Assembly: GCA_018648655.1 (NCBI GenBank)
Contig: JABGQV010000105.1
Coordinates: 1-32,732, forward strand
Direction of reading: 5' to 3'
DNA: 32,732 nt
Source of the DNA: Anaerolineae bacterium
GTDB taxonomy: Bacteria > Chloroflexota > Anaerolineae > Anaerolineales > Villigracilaceae
Positions 1-8,024 of the stretch are shown here, one piece after another. The translations under genes and the position numbers were made by a program. Below the pieces are notes generated by a model. That model had not been told where the DNA came from and searched no databases. It was given only the letters and a program-made list of their open reading frames with translations. Position 1 is the stretch's first letter. Each line of letters opens with the position of its first letter.

Positions 1-20
1 TCTTTGGAGCAAAAGAATGA
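1..20 (+). CDS. livH: 3' end of livH-like branched-chain amino acid ABC permease (partial)
   Basis: Only the last five codons and the stop are present. They read Phe-Gly-Ala-Lys-Glu-stop, which resembles the usual LivH C-terminus (a Leu-Phe-Gly motif followed by a short charged tail). The stop TGA overlaps the livM start codon as ATGA, as expected for coupled liv permease genes. The call rests mostly on context, because livM, livG and livF follow in the standard order. LivH would be the partner inner-membrane permease of LivM. Confidence 0.55.
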
Positions 21-988
21 AAAATTGGCGCAACCACCTCGGTCTTATCGTCCCGCTACTCGTTGTAATTGGTCTAGCACTTTGGCCCATCTTCACCGAT
101 AGCGTATCCAACCGCGAAAACGCTTTCACCATCCTAAAAGCGATTGCCTTAGCATCGAGCCTCAATATCTTACTTGGCTATACAGGCTATGTTAGCTTTG
201 GACATATCGTTTTCTACGGCTTTGGCGGCTATGTTGGTCTATATTTCCTCAATGAGCAAGGCTGGCCCATCTGGGCTTCTCTTATAATTGCAGGAATCTC
301 CTCTGGCGTCTTAGCATATTTGTTGGGAAAAGCTATTTTGCGCCTACGCGGGGCTTATTTTGCTCTCGCAACTATCGGCGTCAACGAAGCGGTGAAGGCC
401 TTTATCAATAATTTTGATCTCTTCGGCGGCCCAATCGGCATGACGCTCAACTTCAAAATTTACAAAGAATATGGCGGCGCAGCAGAAGCACTTAGCATGG
501 CCTTTTATATTATGGCAGGCTTGGCTCTTGCTGCAATAATCGTCAGCTATCTCGTCCGCGTCTCTAAATTCGGGCTAGGGCTTCTCGCCATCCGTGAAAA
601 CGAAGATGCCGCAGAAGTAATGGGCGTAGTCGCTCCCGACGCAAAAACTTGGGCATATGTTCTCTCTGCCATAATCCCTGGCATGGTTGGGATGCTCTTT
701 TTCTTCAAAAATGGGAATGTGGAACCTCACGGGGCTTTCCCGCTCCACGCCTCGATTGAACTTTTGGTCATGGTCATGCTAGGTGGACAAGGAACCGTTC
801 TTGGTCCTATCTTGGGTGCCTTCGCCTATCAGGGCATGAGAGGTTATCTTGTTACCAGCGATTTCTTCAAAGACATACAACTTTCTGTCTCTGGCGTAAT
901 CCTGCTGATGATCGTTCTATTTATCCCGGCTGGAGCAGTCGGCTGGTTGCGCCATCGCTTTGCACCGCTACGGAGGGCATTACCATGA
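17..988 (+). CDS. livM: Branched-chain amino acid ABC transporter permease LivM
   Basis: This is one of the two permeases of a HAAT-family importer for leucine, isoleucine and valine or related amino acids and amides. The 323-residue protein has about 8-10 hydrophobic segments. The family-typical stretch NILLGYTGYVSFGH lies near residues 50-63, and a GQGTVLGPILGA segment near the C-terminus is typical of LivM. A GGAG ribosome site lies 7 bases before the ATG, and the start overlaps the upstream stop as ATGA. Its own stop overlaps the livG start in the same way, so livH-livM-livG are translationally coupled. Length is normal and nothing looks broken. The periplasmic binding protein gene is not in the window, so the exact substrate is unknown. 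Confidence 0.93.
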   Translation: MKNWRNHLGLIVPLLVVIGLALWPIFTDSVSNRENAFTILKAIALASSLNILLGYTGYVSFGHIVFYGFGGYVGLYFLNEQGWPIWASLIIAGISSGVLAYLLGKAILRLRGAYFALATIGVNEAVKAFINNFDLFGGPIGMTLNFKIYKEYGGAAEALSMAFYIMAGLALAAIIVSYLVRVSKFGLGLLAIRENEDAAEVMGVVAPDAKTWAYVLSAIIPGMVGMLFFFKNGNVEPHGAFPLHASIELLVMVMLGGQGTVLGPILGAFAYQGMRGYLVTSDFFKDIQLSVSGVILLMIVLFIPAGAVGWLRHRFAPLRRALP

Positions 989-1737
989 CACCACTATTAA
1001 GCGTAAAAGGTGTAACCAAACGCTTCGGCGGTTTACAAGCACTCACTGACGTTACTTTTGACCTTCCAGAAGGGCAGATTATGGGATTAATTGGTCCCAA
1101 TGGCGCAGGAAAAACTACCCTTTTCAACTGCATCAATGGTGTTTATTCCCCCGAAGTTGGGCGTGTTCTCTTTCAAGGAGAAGATGTTACCGGCAGCAAA
1201 ACCTACAAGATGGCAAAACGCGGGCTCGCGCGCACGCACCAAATTGTTCAACCTCTCGAAGAACTAACTGTACGAGAAAACGTCATTGCAGGTGCCTGCT
1301 TCGGGCGCGAAAACCACAGCTTAGGCAGCGCATCCGAGATTGCAGATGAGGTAATGGAATTTGTTGGCCTCAGCGCAAGAATCGACCAACTGGCAGCAAG
1401 TTTAAATGTGGCACAAAAGAAACGTCTCGAAATGGCACGGGCATTAGCAGCACGCCCCTACCTCCTTCTGCTAGACGAAGTGCTTGCGGGTCTTAATCCA
1501 AGCGAAATTGCTGGTATGGTTGAGATTGTCAAGAAAATTCGCGATAAAGGCATTACTATCATTATGATTGAGCATGTAATGAAAGCCGTAATGAATGTCT
1601 CTGATCGCATGATTGTGCTAGATTACGGTCAGCAAATTGCGGAAGGCACGCCTGAAGAAATTGCGAATAACCCACAAGTGATTGAGGCGTATCTTGGCGA
1701 CCCTGAATTAGCGAAAAAATTGATGGGAGAGAACTAA
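985..1737 (+). CDS. livG: Branched-chain amino acid ABC transporter ATP-binding protein LivG
   Basis: This is a cytoplasmic ATPase that energises the LivHM permease pair. The 250-residue protein has a clear Walker A (GPNGAGKTT, residues 37-45), a Walker B with catalytic glutamate (LLLLDE, 160-165) and a switch histidine in IMIEHVM. The C-terminal extension with GTPEEI and a YLGD motif is typical of LivG. The ABC signature is odd: instead of LSxGQ it reads LNVAQ at 140-144, followed by the usual KKRLEMARAL helix. Divergent signatures of this kind occur in some LivG lineages, so it need not be inactive. The start ATG overlaps the livM stop by 4 nt, and livF follows after a 1-nt gap. Confidence 0.92.
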   Translation: MTPLLSVKGVTKRFGGLQALTDVTFDLPEGQIMGLIGPNGAGKTTLFNCINGVYSPEVGRVLFQGEDVTGSKTYKMAKRGLARTHQIVQPLEELTVRENVIAGACFGRENHSLGSASEIADEVMEFVGLSARIDQLAASLNVAQKKRLEMARALAARPYLLLLDEVLAGLNPSEIAGMVEIVKKIRDKGITIIMIEHVMKAVMNVSDRMIVLDYGQQIAEGTPEEIANNPQVIEAYLGDPELAKKLMGEN

Positions 1738-1738
1738 A

Positions 1739-2449
1739 ATGGCGATTTTAGAAGCAAAAAATATTAGCTCAGGCTACGGAGAAGTACAAATTCTCTGGGG
1801 TGCCAGCCTCTCTCTCGAAGAAGGAAAATTAACCTCCCTCGTAGGAGCAAACGGCGTTGGCAAAACGACTCTGCTACGCACGGTTGTTGGTCTTAACAAG
1901 CCCTGGGAAGGCTCAATTTGGTTTGAAGGAAAAGATGTAAGCAAACTTTCAGCCCACGCAAAAGCCAGCTTAGGACTTGTACTTGTTCCCGAAGGCCGTC
2001 AGCTTTTTACAGACATGACTGTTTACGAAAATCTCGAAATGGGTGCAACAGCAAAACGCTCGCGCCCAAAAATGGCAGAGAATCTCGAAAAAGTCTACAC
2101 TATGTTCCCACGTCTAAAAGAACGTAGTAGCCAAAAGTCTGGCACCTTGAGTGGCGGCGAGCAACAGATGCTTGCGGTAGCACGTGGTGTTATGGCTGAG
2201 CCAAAGGTGCTTATTATTGACGAACTCTCCCTTGGATTAGCGCCAGTATTAGTACTAGATTTGTTCGGGAGCCTTAAGATGCTCAAAGACGAAGGTATCA
2301 CTATTCTTCTTGTCGAACAAAATGTGCAAATGGCTCTCGCGGTTAGCGACTATGGCTACGTTTTAGCTGAAGGCCGTAACGAAATAGAAGGTCCTGCACG
2401 CGAATTGATCAATAATAAAAAAATACGCTCTGCGTATTTAGGCATTTAG
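1739..2449 (+). CDS. livF: Branched-chain amino acid ABC transporter ATP-binding protein LivF
   Basis: This is the second ATPase of the Liv importer. The 236-residue protein has Walker A GANGVGKTT (36-44), the LivF-typical PEGRQLF segment (84-90), a canonical signature LSGGE (137-141) and Walker B VLIIDE (157-162), followed by LSLGLAP. Unlike its partner LivG, its signature motif is canonical. An intact signature in LivF can complete one of the two ATP sites in the heterodimer. The ribosome site GGGAGAG lies inside the end of livG. It is the last gene of the operon and is followed within about 35 bp by a strong terminator. Confidence 0.93.
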   Translation: MAILEAKNISSGYGEVQILWGASLSLEEGKLTSLVGANGVGKTTLLRTVVGLNKPWEGSIWFEGKDVSKLSAHAKASLGLVLVPEGRQLFTDMTVYENLEMGATAKRSRPKMAENLEKVYTMFPRLKERSSQKSGTLSGGEQQMLAVARGVMAEPKVLIIDELSLGLAPVLVLDLFGSLKMLKDEGITILLVEQNVQMALAVSDYGYVLAEGRNEIEGPARELINNKKIRSAYLGI

Positions 2450-2483
2450 CAAGACGAATTTCCATCTGCACAAAAAAACAAGC

Positions 2484-2530
2484 AAAGAGCCAATCTTTAT
2501 TATGATAATAAAGATTGGCTCTTTTTATTT
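2484..2530 (+). terminator. Strong, probably bidirectional terminator between livF and degV
   Basis: A perfect 19-bp inverted repeat (2484-2502 and 2506-2524) with a 3-nt spacer contains the core GAGCCAATC. It is followed by a T-rich tail on the + strand. The A-rich sequence on its left gives a T-rich tail for minus-strand transcripts too. It lies between the convergent livF and degV. Confidence 0.92.
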
Positions 2531-2581
2531 TTCATCAAATGCATAATTTAGATAAAGCAACACCTTGCCCAATAAAGTTTT

Positions 2582-3442
2582 TTAGAATAAATCTTCTACT
2601 AACTCCATCGGCACCAAGGCTGCACCAACAATACCAGGCCCTGTATGCACGCCCAGAACTGGTGAAATGCGAATTTGCTCGAGCTTCTTGATATTCAATC
2701 CATTTTTCAAAGAATCACTCATCATTTCTGCCCCTTTTTCAAAACGCCCATGTAAAACTGTTGCCCATAAAGGAGCATCGCCATATAAATCTGAAATATG
2801 ATTAACCATCGTCGCGACATTTTTCTTGATCGTTCGCCCCTTACCAACAGTAGTATATTTACCGTCAGCGTGATCTACGTGAATAATCGGCTTGATTTTC
2901 AATACAGAGCCAGCTAAAGCCTGAACTCTGCCAATTCGTCCACCGCGTGCCAAGTACTCAAGGGTTTCAAGCGTATAAATCACTTCTGTTTTCTCACGAA
3001 TAGCATCTAGTCGCTCCTCAATTGCACTTAAACTCCACCCTGCCTGTGCAGCTTTTGCAGCAGCCAAAACCTGAAAACGCTGTCCGCCAGAGAGAGTCAT
3101 GCTATCTATAGTTGAGACCAGCTTCTCCTTTAATTGAGCCGCACCATTTACAGCCGAATTCAACGTTCCGCTTAAACCAGAAGAGATATGAATTGAAAGA
3201 ATTTGCTCTTTAGTTTCAGCAATCTTTCCATATAGCTCGGCAAAAAGACCACTAGAGGGTTGTGCCGTAGTCGGAATTTCGGGGCGCATAGCCTCAAGAC
3301 GGTTGTAGAAATCATCAGGGGAAATATCTGTAGCATTCACCTCGCCTTCAGGAAATTGAATATAAAGCGGGGCTTCAACAATACCAAGCTCATCACGTTC
3401 TTTTGCAGAAAGATCTGCTGCGCAATCGGTTACGATTTTCAT
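2582..3442 (-). CDS. DegV family (FakB-like) fatty-acid-binding protein
   Basis: DegV/FakB proteins bind a fatty acid and present it to a fatty acid kinase. The protein shows the family hallmarks: KIVTDCAADL at the N-terminus, TTAQPSSG (58-65), ISSGLSGT (86-93), DSMTLSGGQ, LEYLARGGRIG and a C-terminal HTGPGIVG. An upstream start at 3529 would add 29 residues and overlap the permease gene. The ATG at 3442 is preferred because the protein then begins at the conserved DegV start, has the usual length (286 aa), and has an AAAAAGGA ribosome site nearby. It lies about 80 bp after the permease stop, with no terminator seen between, so it may share the tetR-controlled transcript. The actual lipid ligand and kinase partner are not visible here. 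Confidence 0.88.
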   Translation of the reverse strand: MKIVTDCAADLSAKERDELGIVEAPLYIQFPEGEVNATDISPDDFYNRLEAMRPEIPTTAQPSSGLFAELYGKIAETKEQILSIHISSGLSGTLNSAVNGAAQLKEKLVSTIDSMTLSGGQRFQVLAAAKAAQAGWSLSAIEERLDAIREKTEVIYTLETLEYLARGGRIGRVQALAGSVLKIKPIIHVDHADGKYTTVGKGRTIKKNVATMVNHISDLYGDAPLWATVLHGRFEKGAEMMSDSLKNGLNIKKLEQIRISPVLGVHTGPGIVGAALVPMELVEDLF

Positions 3443-3521
3443 GTAGGAATTTCCTTTTTCTAAGTTGGGTTTGATAAAAGGGATTATACCTGATTCGCGC
3501 ATTATTTCACTAAACTTATGT

Positions 3522-4265
3522 TCAGTCAATAAGCTGCCATTTACACAAGCGACGCTCCAACCAATCTACAGAAAAATAGAGACCCAAACCAAGCAAACTC
3601 ATTGCAAGCACCCCAGCATACATAGCTGGATAATTAAGAAGGGTACTGGCGTTCAAGAAAATATAATAACCCAAGCCTTGCCGTGTAGCGAATGTCTCGG
3701 TAATATAAAGTACCGCAACCGCAGTTCCCACTGATTGCCGAAGAGCAGTTAATATTGCGGGCAAACTAGCGGGCAAATATACAAAGCGAAAGAGAGCGCG
3801 CCTCCCTGCACCAAGACTACGCACAGACTCAATAAGCTCAGTCGGTAAGGCTACTGCTTGGTCGCGCACCAATACCAAGATCTGAAAAAAGAGAATCATA
3901 AAGATAATGACTATCTTAGGGAAATCGCCCACACCGAAAAAAAGTAAGACGATAGGCACTAACACCACTTTAGGGATTGGGTATAGTAAATAAATAACAG
4001 GAGAAAAGAAACGATTTAAGCTTTTAGATTGCCCCAAAACCAAACCAGCAGGGGCCGCAAGCAAAATAGCAAGTAACATTCCCGCCAACGCGCGCCATAA
4101 ACTGCTCAATGCATGCCCAAGCATTTTTCCAGAAAAAAGTTCTTCAAAAAAAACGGGCACCACCACCATAGGGGTGGGTAAAATACTCTTATCTATGATT
4201 GTGGCCGAAATTTGCCAAAAGACAAAAATGCCTAGTGCTGCAAGAGCTACTTCACGCTTTTTCAT
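3522..4265 (-). CDS. NitT/TauT-type ABC transporter permease
   Basis: This is the inner-membrane permease of a nitrate/sulfonate/taurine/thiamine-precursor type importer (SsuC/TauC-like, BPD_transp_1 fold). About six hydrophobic segments are present. The EAA-loop region near the middle reads ELIESVRSLGAGRRALF and continues RFVYLPASLPAIL, which is the classic coupling motif for the ATPase. The start at 4265 is chosen over 4298 because ATG overlaps the ATPase stop as ATGA and has a GGAG site at good distance; this gives 247 aa, normal for the family. The substrate cannot be fixed from sequence. It forms an operon with the ATPase and the lipoprotein upstream. Confidence 0.9.
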   Translation of the reverse strand: MKKREVALAALGIFVFWQISATIIDKSILPTPMVVVPVFFEELFSGKMLGHALSSLWRALAGMLLAILLAAPAGLVLGQSKSLNRFFSPVIYLLYPIPKVVLVPIVLLFFGVGDFPKIVIIFMILFFQILVLVRDQAVALPTELIESVRSLGAGRRALFRFVYLPASLPAILTALRQSVGTAVAVLYITETFATRQGLGYYIFLNASTLLNYPAMYAGVLAMSLLGLGLYFSVDWLERRLCKWQLID

Positions 4266-5026
4266 GCGTGCTCCATTTGCCGACGTAAATTTTGGCAAAG
4301 CTCAGTGTAGTCTCTACTATTTCTATAGCCCTCTTTCCCCGCAAAAGGATTATCAATAATCATCGGTTTTTTATTTGGGGGGTTACCCAAAAGTAAAATT
4401 TTTCTTCCCATAATCACAGCTTCTTCTATAGAATGCGTAACCATAATAAGCGTCAAATTCTCTTCGCTACAAAGCTCCAAAGTTAAATTTTGCAAATCGG
4501 CGCGGGTTAGCGCATCTAGAGAAGAGAAAGGCTCGTCCATCAATAAAAGGTCAGGATTAAGGGATAAAGTTCGAGCAATGGCCGTTCGCTGACGTTGTCC
4601 GCCAGAAAGCTGGGATGGATATTTAGAAGACAAGTTTTCTAAGCCCAAACGCTCGAGCCAGGCACTCAAGTTTCGGGTCACGTGTGTCTCGTGGCTTGGT
4701 GCGTGCACCCCATCTGCTCCGTAAAACGAGTGGATTCGCGCACCCAAGCCCACATTTTCTTCCACTGTAGCCCACGGCAATAAGCCATATTCTTGCAAAA
4801 TCAATCCAGTTTCTGGGCGCGGACGCGTAATCATATCCCCATCTATCGCTAACTCACCCTCTTCTGGGAAACGTAGGCCAGCAAGGAGGTAAAGAAGCGT
4901 TGTTTTGCCACAGCCCGAAGGCCCCAGCAAAGCCCACCGCTCACCGCGCTGAACCTGCCATGTGAAATCCGTAAAAACAGGTGTATTTTTATAAGAAAAG
5001 TTAGTGTTTTTAAGTGTAATCATCAT
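4262..5026 (-). CDS. NitT/TauT-type ABC transporter ATP-binding protein
   Basis: This is the ATPase for the adjacent permease. The 254-residue protein carries Walker A GPSGCGKTT (35-43), the Q-loop LILQEYGLLPW (75-85, typical of SsuB/TauB/ThiZ), signature LSGGQ (140-144), Walker B LLLMDEP (160-166) and switch His198. Two ATG codons sit in tandem at the start. No convincing ribosome site precedes them: the upstream sequence is a T7 run and a perfect hairpin, so translation may depend on the hairpin or be weak. The stop overlaps the permease start as ATGA. Confidence 0.92.
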   Translation of the reverse strand: MMITLKNTNFSYKNTPVFTDFTWQVQRGERWALLGPSGCGKTTLLYLLAGLRFPEEGELAIDGDMITRPRPETGLILQEYGLLPWATVEENVGLGARIHSFYGADGVHAPSHETHVTRNLSAWLERLGLENLSSKYPSQLSGGQRQRTAIARTLSLNPDLLLMDEPFSSLDALTRADLQNLTLELCSEENLTLIMVTHSIEEAVIMGRKILLLGNPPNKKPMIIDNPFAGKEGYRNSRDYTELCQNLRRQMEHA

Positions 5027-5057
5027 AAAAAAAGAGGCTGGAAATTTCCAGCCTCTT
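5027..5057 (-). terminator. Hairpin plus T-tract directly before the ATPase gene (intra-operon terminator/attenuator)
   Basis: A perfect 26-bp palindrome at 5032-5057 (13-nt arms, core GAGGCTGGAAA) is followed on the minus strand by a run of seven T that ends two bases before the ATPase ATG codons. The form is that of an intrinsic terminator, placed between the binding-protein gene and the ATPase/permease genes. The likely effect is partial termination, giving more binding protein than membrane components. Confidence 0.85.
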
Positions 5058-5078
5058 GATTGTATCGCAAGGGTGAGT

Positions 5079-6104
5079 TTAGTGCAAAAAGGATGTATTT
5101 ACTGCATCACTATAAGGAATATCACCACTCAATAAGCCTTTTTCTTGAGCCCAAGAGAGCGTATCTAACCATTCAGCTTCGCTATAAATTCCATTTGGAA
5201 AAGGTGGCATAATATAAGTGTCAATTAAGACCCCTGGAATTAAATTATTCTCCAATAAAACATTTTCATACTCTTCTGGGTTTTCAGCGAGCAAGTTCAC
5301 AGCGATATCGATTACCTCTACAAAAGCCCGAATGGCTTCTGGATTCTCTTCAATCATCTCTGTTGTAAAAACATAGACGCTTGCTCCATATTCTGGGCTT
5401 TGTGAATCATCTAAAATAATGGTAGCACCTTGTGCCACAGCTAAAGAAGCAAGTGGGTCAGGCAAAACAGCGGCTTGAATTTCTCCGGAGGCGAGCAATG
5501 CCATGCGTTCAGGAATTTTGGGGACAGCAATTGTTGCGATTTCATCGGCAGAGAAACCTTCTTTTTCAAGCAAACGATCAGCAATATATTCAATAATTGT
5601 CCCTTCTGAAATAGCAATTTCAACGCCTTTCAAATCAGCAGGGCTAGTAATGCCGCTATCTTTTGCTGCAAGAATAAAGAAATGACCTCTCTCTTCAGAT
5701 GGTATTTGTCCATAACGAACAATTTGAATTTTGATCTCTTCTTTATCAAAAAAAGCAACCGAAAGCCCATCTGTTACCATACCATCTGCCTGACCAGATG
5801 CGATCATTTGGCTCAGTTCTGGGGCAGATGAGACGGGGATGAACTCAACATTCAAGCCAAATGCCTCAAAAAGTCCTTCGCTCTCAGCAACAAAAAGAGG
5901 AATTGTGTCAATAATTGGGAGGACTACAATTTTCAATGTTACAGGGTTTTCCTCTAAGCTACCTTCAGTGCTTTCTTCAACAACGACTTCTCCGGGAGCT
6001 TCCTCTGCAGTTTCGGAAACAGGTGATTGGACTAAGGCACAGGCGCCTAATACCAAACTAAGGGACAACACAAGGACAATCCCTAAAATAGTGTTTTTCT
6101 TCAT
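5079..6104 (-). CDS. NMT1/SsuA-like substrate-binding lipoprotein of the ABC importer
   Basis: This is the extracytoplasmic binding protein of the importer. The N-terminus MKKNTILGIVLVLSLSLVLG ends in a lipobox (LGAC), with Cys22 as the lipidated residue. An acidic Glu/Val-rich linker follows, then an NMT1-type periplasmic fold: ESEGLFEAFGLNVEF, MIASGQADGMVTD, and ADLKGVEIAISEGTIIEY near the lobe boundary. Length is 341 aa. A clear AGAGGT ribosome site precedes the ATG. Related proteins bind sulfonates, taurine, nitrate, bicarbonate or thiamine precursors; sequence alone does not choose between them. It is the first structural gene after tetR (48-bp gap) and is separated from the ATPase gene by a terminator-like hairpin. 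Confidence 0.88.
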   Translation of the reverse strand: MKKNTILGIVLVLSLSLVLGACALVQSPVSETAEEAPGEVVVEESTEGSLEENPVTLKIVVLPIIDTIPLFVAESEGLFEAFGLNVEFIPVSSAPELSQMIASGQADGMVTDGLSVAFFDKEEIKIQIVRYGQIPSEERGHFFILAAKDSGITSPADLKGVEIAISEGTIIEYIADRLLEKEGFSADEIATIAVPKIPERMALLASGEIQAAVLPDPLASLAVAQGATIILDDSQSPEYGASVYVFTTEMIEENPEAIRAFVEVIDIAVNLLAENPEEYENVLLENNLIPGVLIDTYIMPPFPNGIYSEAEWLDTLSWAQEKGLLSGDIPYSDAVNTSFLH

Positions 6105-6152
6105 TTTTTATACCTCTGTATTTTTATATTTTGCACAACACATATTGCACAA

Positions 6153-6764
6153 TTATTTTTGATTAAATATTTCGATTTTTTCTTCAGGAACACCAATGCT
6201 TCTTAAGAGAAAAATTCTCAAAGCAGGAGCTGCACGATCAAGATCTGGACTACCACTATAGACCCAGCGCAAAATGACTTCGTTTAACGCCCCTATCCAA
6301 GCACGTGCGGTAACTTCAGCATCAATCTCAGGAATGCTACCATCCGCAATTGATGCTTCAATATTTTCTTGAATAATTTCTGCGAAACGATCATTGATTT
6401 CGCGCCGCTTGGTCTCAAAAGCTTCACCAAGTCCTACTGCCTGAACAAGGGCTATTTTTGCCAAAGCTTGATGTTGCTGAAAAGTTTGCATACAAATACT
6501 AATTGCCACATCTACACGTTTTAAAGCATGTTCTTCTTTCTCCATGGCTACGCGCAGACGCTTTTCAAGTAACGCAGCAAATTTATCAATCAGCGCAAAA
6601 AAAATATAATTTTTGCTCGGAAAATGATGATACACCCCGCCTTTCGATGTTTGAGATGCTTCTACAATTTCGTCCATGCGCGCATCATGAAAACCTTTTT
6701 CGGCGAAAACATCCGTCGCGGCATCAAGAATTTTAGAGCGTGTTTCGTCAGATAATTTAGTCAT
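6153..6764 (-). CDS. TetR/AcrR family transcriptional regulator
   Basis: This is a one-component repressor. The N-terminal HTH is textbook: KILDAATDVFAEKGF (11-25), the recognition region TSKGGVYHHFPSK (39-51), then a helical ligand-binding and dimer domain, 203 aa in all. The reading frame is open to 6890, but the start at 6764 is preferred because the protein then begins directly before the HTH and because the upstream stretch contains the promoter and operator. It is the first gene of the operon with the NMT1-type importer. The palindrome just upstream of its start is the likely site of autoregulation, so the ligand probably relates to the transported compound (inference). Confidence 0.93.
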   Translation of the reverse strand: MTKLSDETRSKILDAATDVFAEKGFHDARMDEIVEASQTSKGGVYHHFPSKNYIFFALIDKFAALLEKRLRVAMEKEEHALKRVDVAISICMQTFQQHQALAKIALVQAVGLGEAFETKRREINDRFAEIIQENIEASIADGSIPEIDAEVTARAWIGALNEVILRWVYSGSPDLDRAAPALRIFLLRSIGVPEEKIEIFNQK

Positions 6765-6772
6765 ATTTTTTC

Positions 6773-6792
6773 CAGACCGACTGGTCGGTCTG
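6773..6792. promoter_or_regulatory. TetR-type operator palindrome
   Basis: The 20-bp site has perfect 9-bp arms CAGACCGAC and GTCGGTCTG around a central TG. It lies 8 bp upstream of the tetR start, just downstream of the predicted transcription start. Size, symmetry and the GACCGAC/GTCGGTC form match operators known for TetR-family repressors. Binding here would block transcription of the whole tetR-importer operon. Confidence 0.85.
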
Positions 6793-6803
6793 CTCGGTGG
6801 CGA

Positions 6804-6832
6804 ATAATACCACAAGTGGCAAACTGAAACAA
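6804..6832 (-). promoter_or_regulatory. Sigma70-type promoter of the tetR-importer operon
   Basis: On the minus strand a -35 box TTGTTT (6827-6832) is followed by a 17-bp spacer and a -10 box TATTAT (6804-6809). The expected start point near 6797 lies about 5 bp before the operator palindrome, leaving a leader of roughly 33 nt. Confidence 0.75.
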
Positions 6833-6929
6833 GGTCATAGATTTCAAAAAAACTAGGCGCCTCACAAAAGCATCTATAAGGTAAAATCATCTCGCCAAAA
6901 TTACTTAAACCAAAGGAGCAATCTCCCCC

Positions 6930-7970
6930 ATGAAAATTATTGACTTGCGTTCAGATACAGTCACCCACCCCACCCCCGCCATGCGAGAAGCAATGGCGAA
7001 AGCCAAAGTTGGCGATGATGTTTACGGGGAAGACCCTACCGTTAATCAACTCCAAGAAATGGCAGCCGAAATGCTTGGTAAAGAAGCTGGCCTATTCGTT
7101 CCATCTGGCTCTATGGGCAATCTCATCTCTGTACTCGCACACTGCGGGCGCGGAGATGAAATTATTTTAGGGAATAAAGCACATATTTTCCTCTATGAAG
7201 CAGGCGGAATCTCAGCTCTCGGAGGCGTGCACTCGCATCAAATCCCTAACCAAGATGATGGCACCCTTTTACTCAGAGACATCGAAAATGCCATTCGCTG
7301 GGAGGATGCCCACGCCCCAGTCACCAAATTAATTGCCCTAGAAAACACCCAAAATAGCTGTGGAGGAGTAACACTTTCGCAAGATTATATTGACCAGGTC
7401 GGAGATTTAGCAAAAGAGCGCAAATTAGCCCTACATCTAGATGGCGCGCGTATCTTCAACGCCGTCGCAGCTTCAACATCTTCTGCTAAGGAACTTGTTG
7501 CCCCCTTCGATTCTATAACCTTTTGTCTGAGCAAGGGTCTTTCTGCCCCCGTTGGCTCTGTTCTTTGTGGCTCGAATGAATTCATTGCCAAAGCACACCG
7601 CCTACGAAAACAATTAGGCGGAGGCATGCGCCAAGCTGGAATTCTCGCTGCGGCCGGGATTATTGCACTTGATGAAATGGTAGAGCGATTAGGAGAAGAT
7701 CACGCCCGGGCGCGCACTCTAGCTAAAGGGCTTGCGGGTGTTTCAGGCCTAACTCTTGATGAAGGAACTCCTCAAACAAATATGATTTTTATGAGTTTGG
7801 CGGAACATATCGAATATTCTGCTGACAAAGTAGCCGCTCATATGTACAGAGCGCGCGGCATTCAAATCAGCTTGACAGGCTCACGTAGCTTCCGATTGGT
7901 TTTGCATAATTGGGTCGACGATGATGACGTCAAAAGAGTCGTTGACGCCTTTGAAGAACTGCTTGGCTAA
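6930..7970 (+). CDS. ltaE: Low-specificity L-threonine aldolase
   Basis: This is a PLP-dependent cytoplasmic enzyme that cleaves L-threonine or L-allo-threonine to glycine and acetaldehyde. The family start [19 protein letters not shown] and [12 protein letters not shown] (28-39) are present. The cofactor-binding Asp lies in [11 protein letters not shown] (Asp171), and the Schiff-base lysine is Lys202 in [12 protein letters not shown]. Length (346 aa) is normal. The AAGGAG site is strong, 11 bases before the ATG. It is transcribed alone, divergent from tetR, and is closed by its own terminator. A function in glycine supply or threonine breakdown is likely. Confidence 0.95.
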   Translation: MKIIDLRSDTVTHPTPAMREAMAKAKVGDDVYGEDPTVNQLQEMAAEMLGKEAGLFVPSGSMGNLISVLAHCGRGDEIILGNKAHIFLYEAGGISALGGVHSHQIPNQDDGTLLLRDIENAIRWEDAHAPVTKLIALENTQNSCGGVTLSQDYIDQVGDLAKERKLALHLDGARIFNAVAASTSSAKELVAPFDSITFCLSKGLSAPVGSVLCGSNEFIAKAHRLRKQLGGGMRQAGILAAAGIIALDEMVERLGEDHARARTLAKGLAGVSGLTLDEGTPQTNMIFMSLAEHIEYSADKVAAHMYRARGIQISLTGSRSFRLVLHNWVDDDDVKRVVDAFEELLG

Positions 7971-8008
7971 AAAAAAGCGAGAGATTTAATCTCTCGCTTT
8001 TTTTATTT
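7971..8008 (+). terminator. Terminator after ltaE, probably bidirectional
   Basis: A GC-containing 10-bp stem GCGAGAGATT / AATCTCTCGC (7977-7997) is flanked by an A6 run on the left and a T7 run on the right. It begins right after the ltaE stop and can also end the minus-strand transcript of the island 8025-9373. Confidence 0.93.
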
Positions 8009-8024
8009 ATAGGAATTGTCGGGC

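Noticed and set aside
6131-6152. Direct repeat TTGCACAA twice, 14 bp apart, between tetR and the lipoprotein gene
   Set aside because: Short, in an AT-rich gap, with no matching promoter; could be chance.
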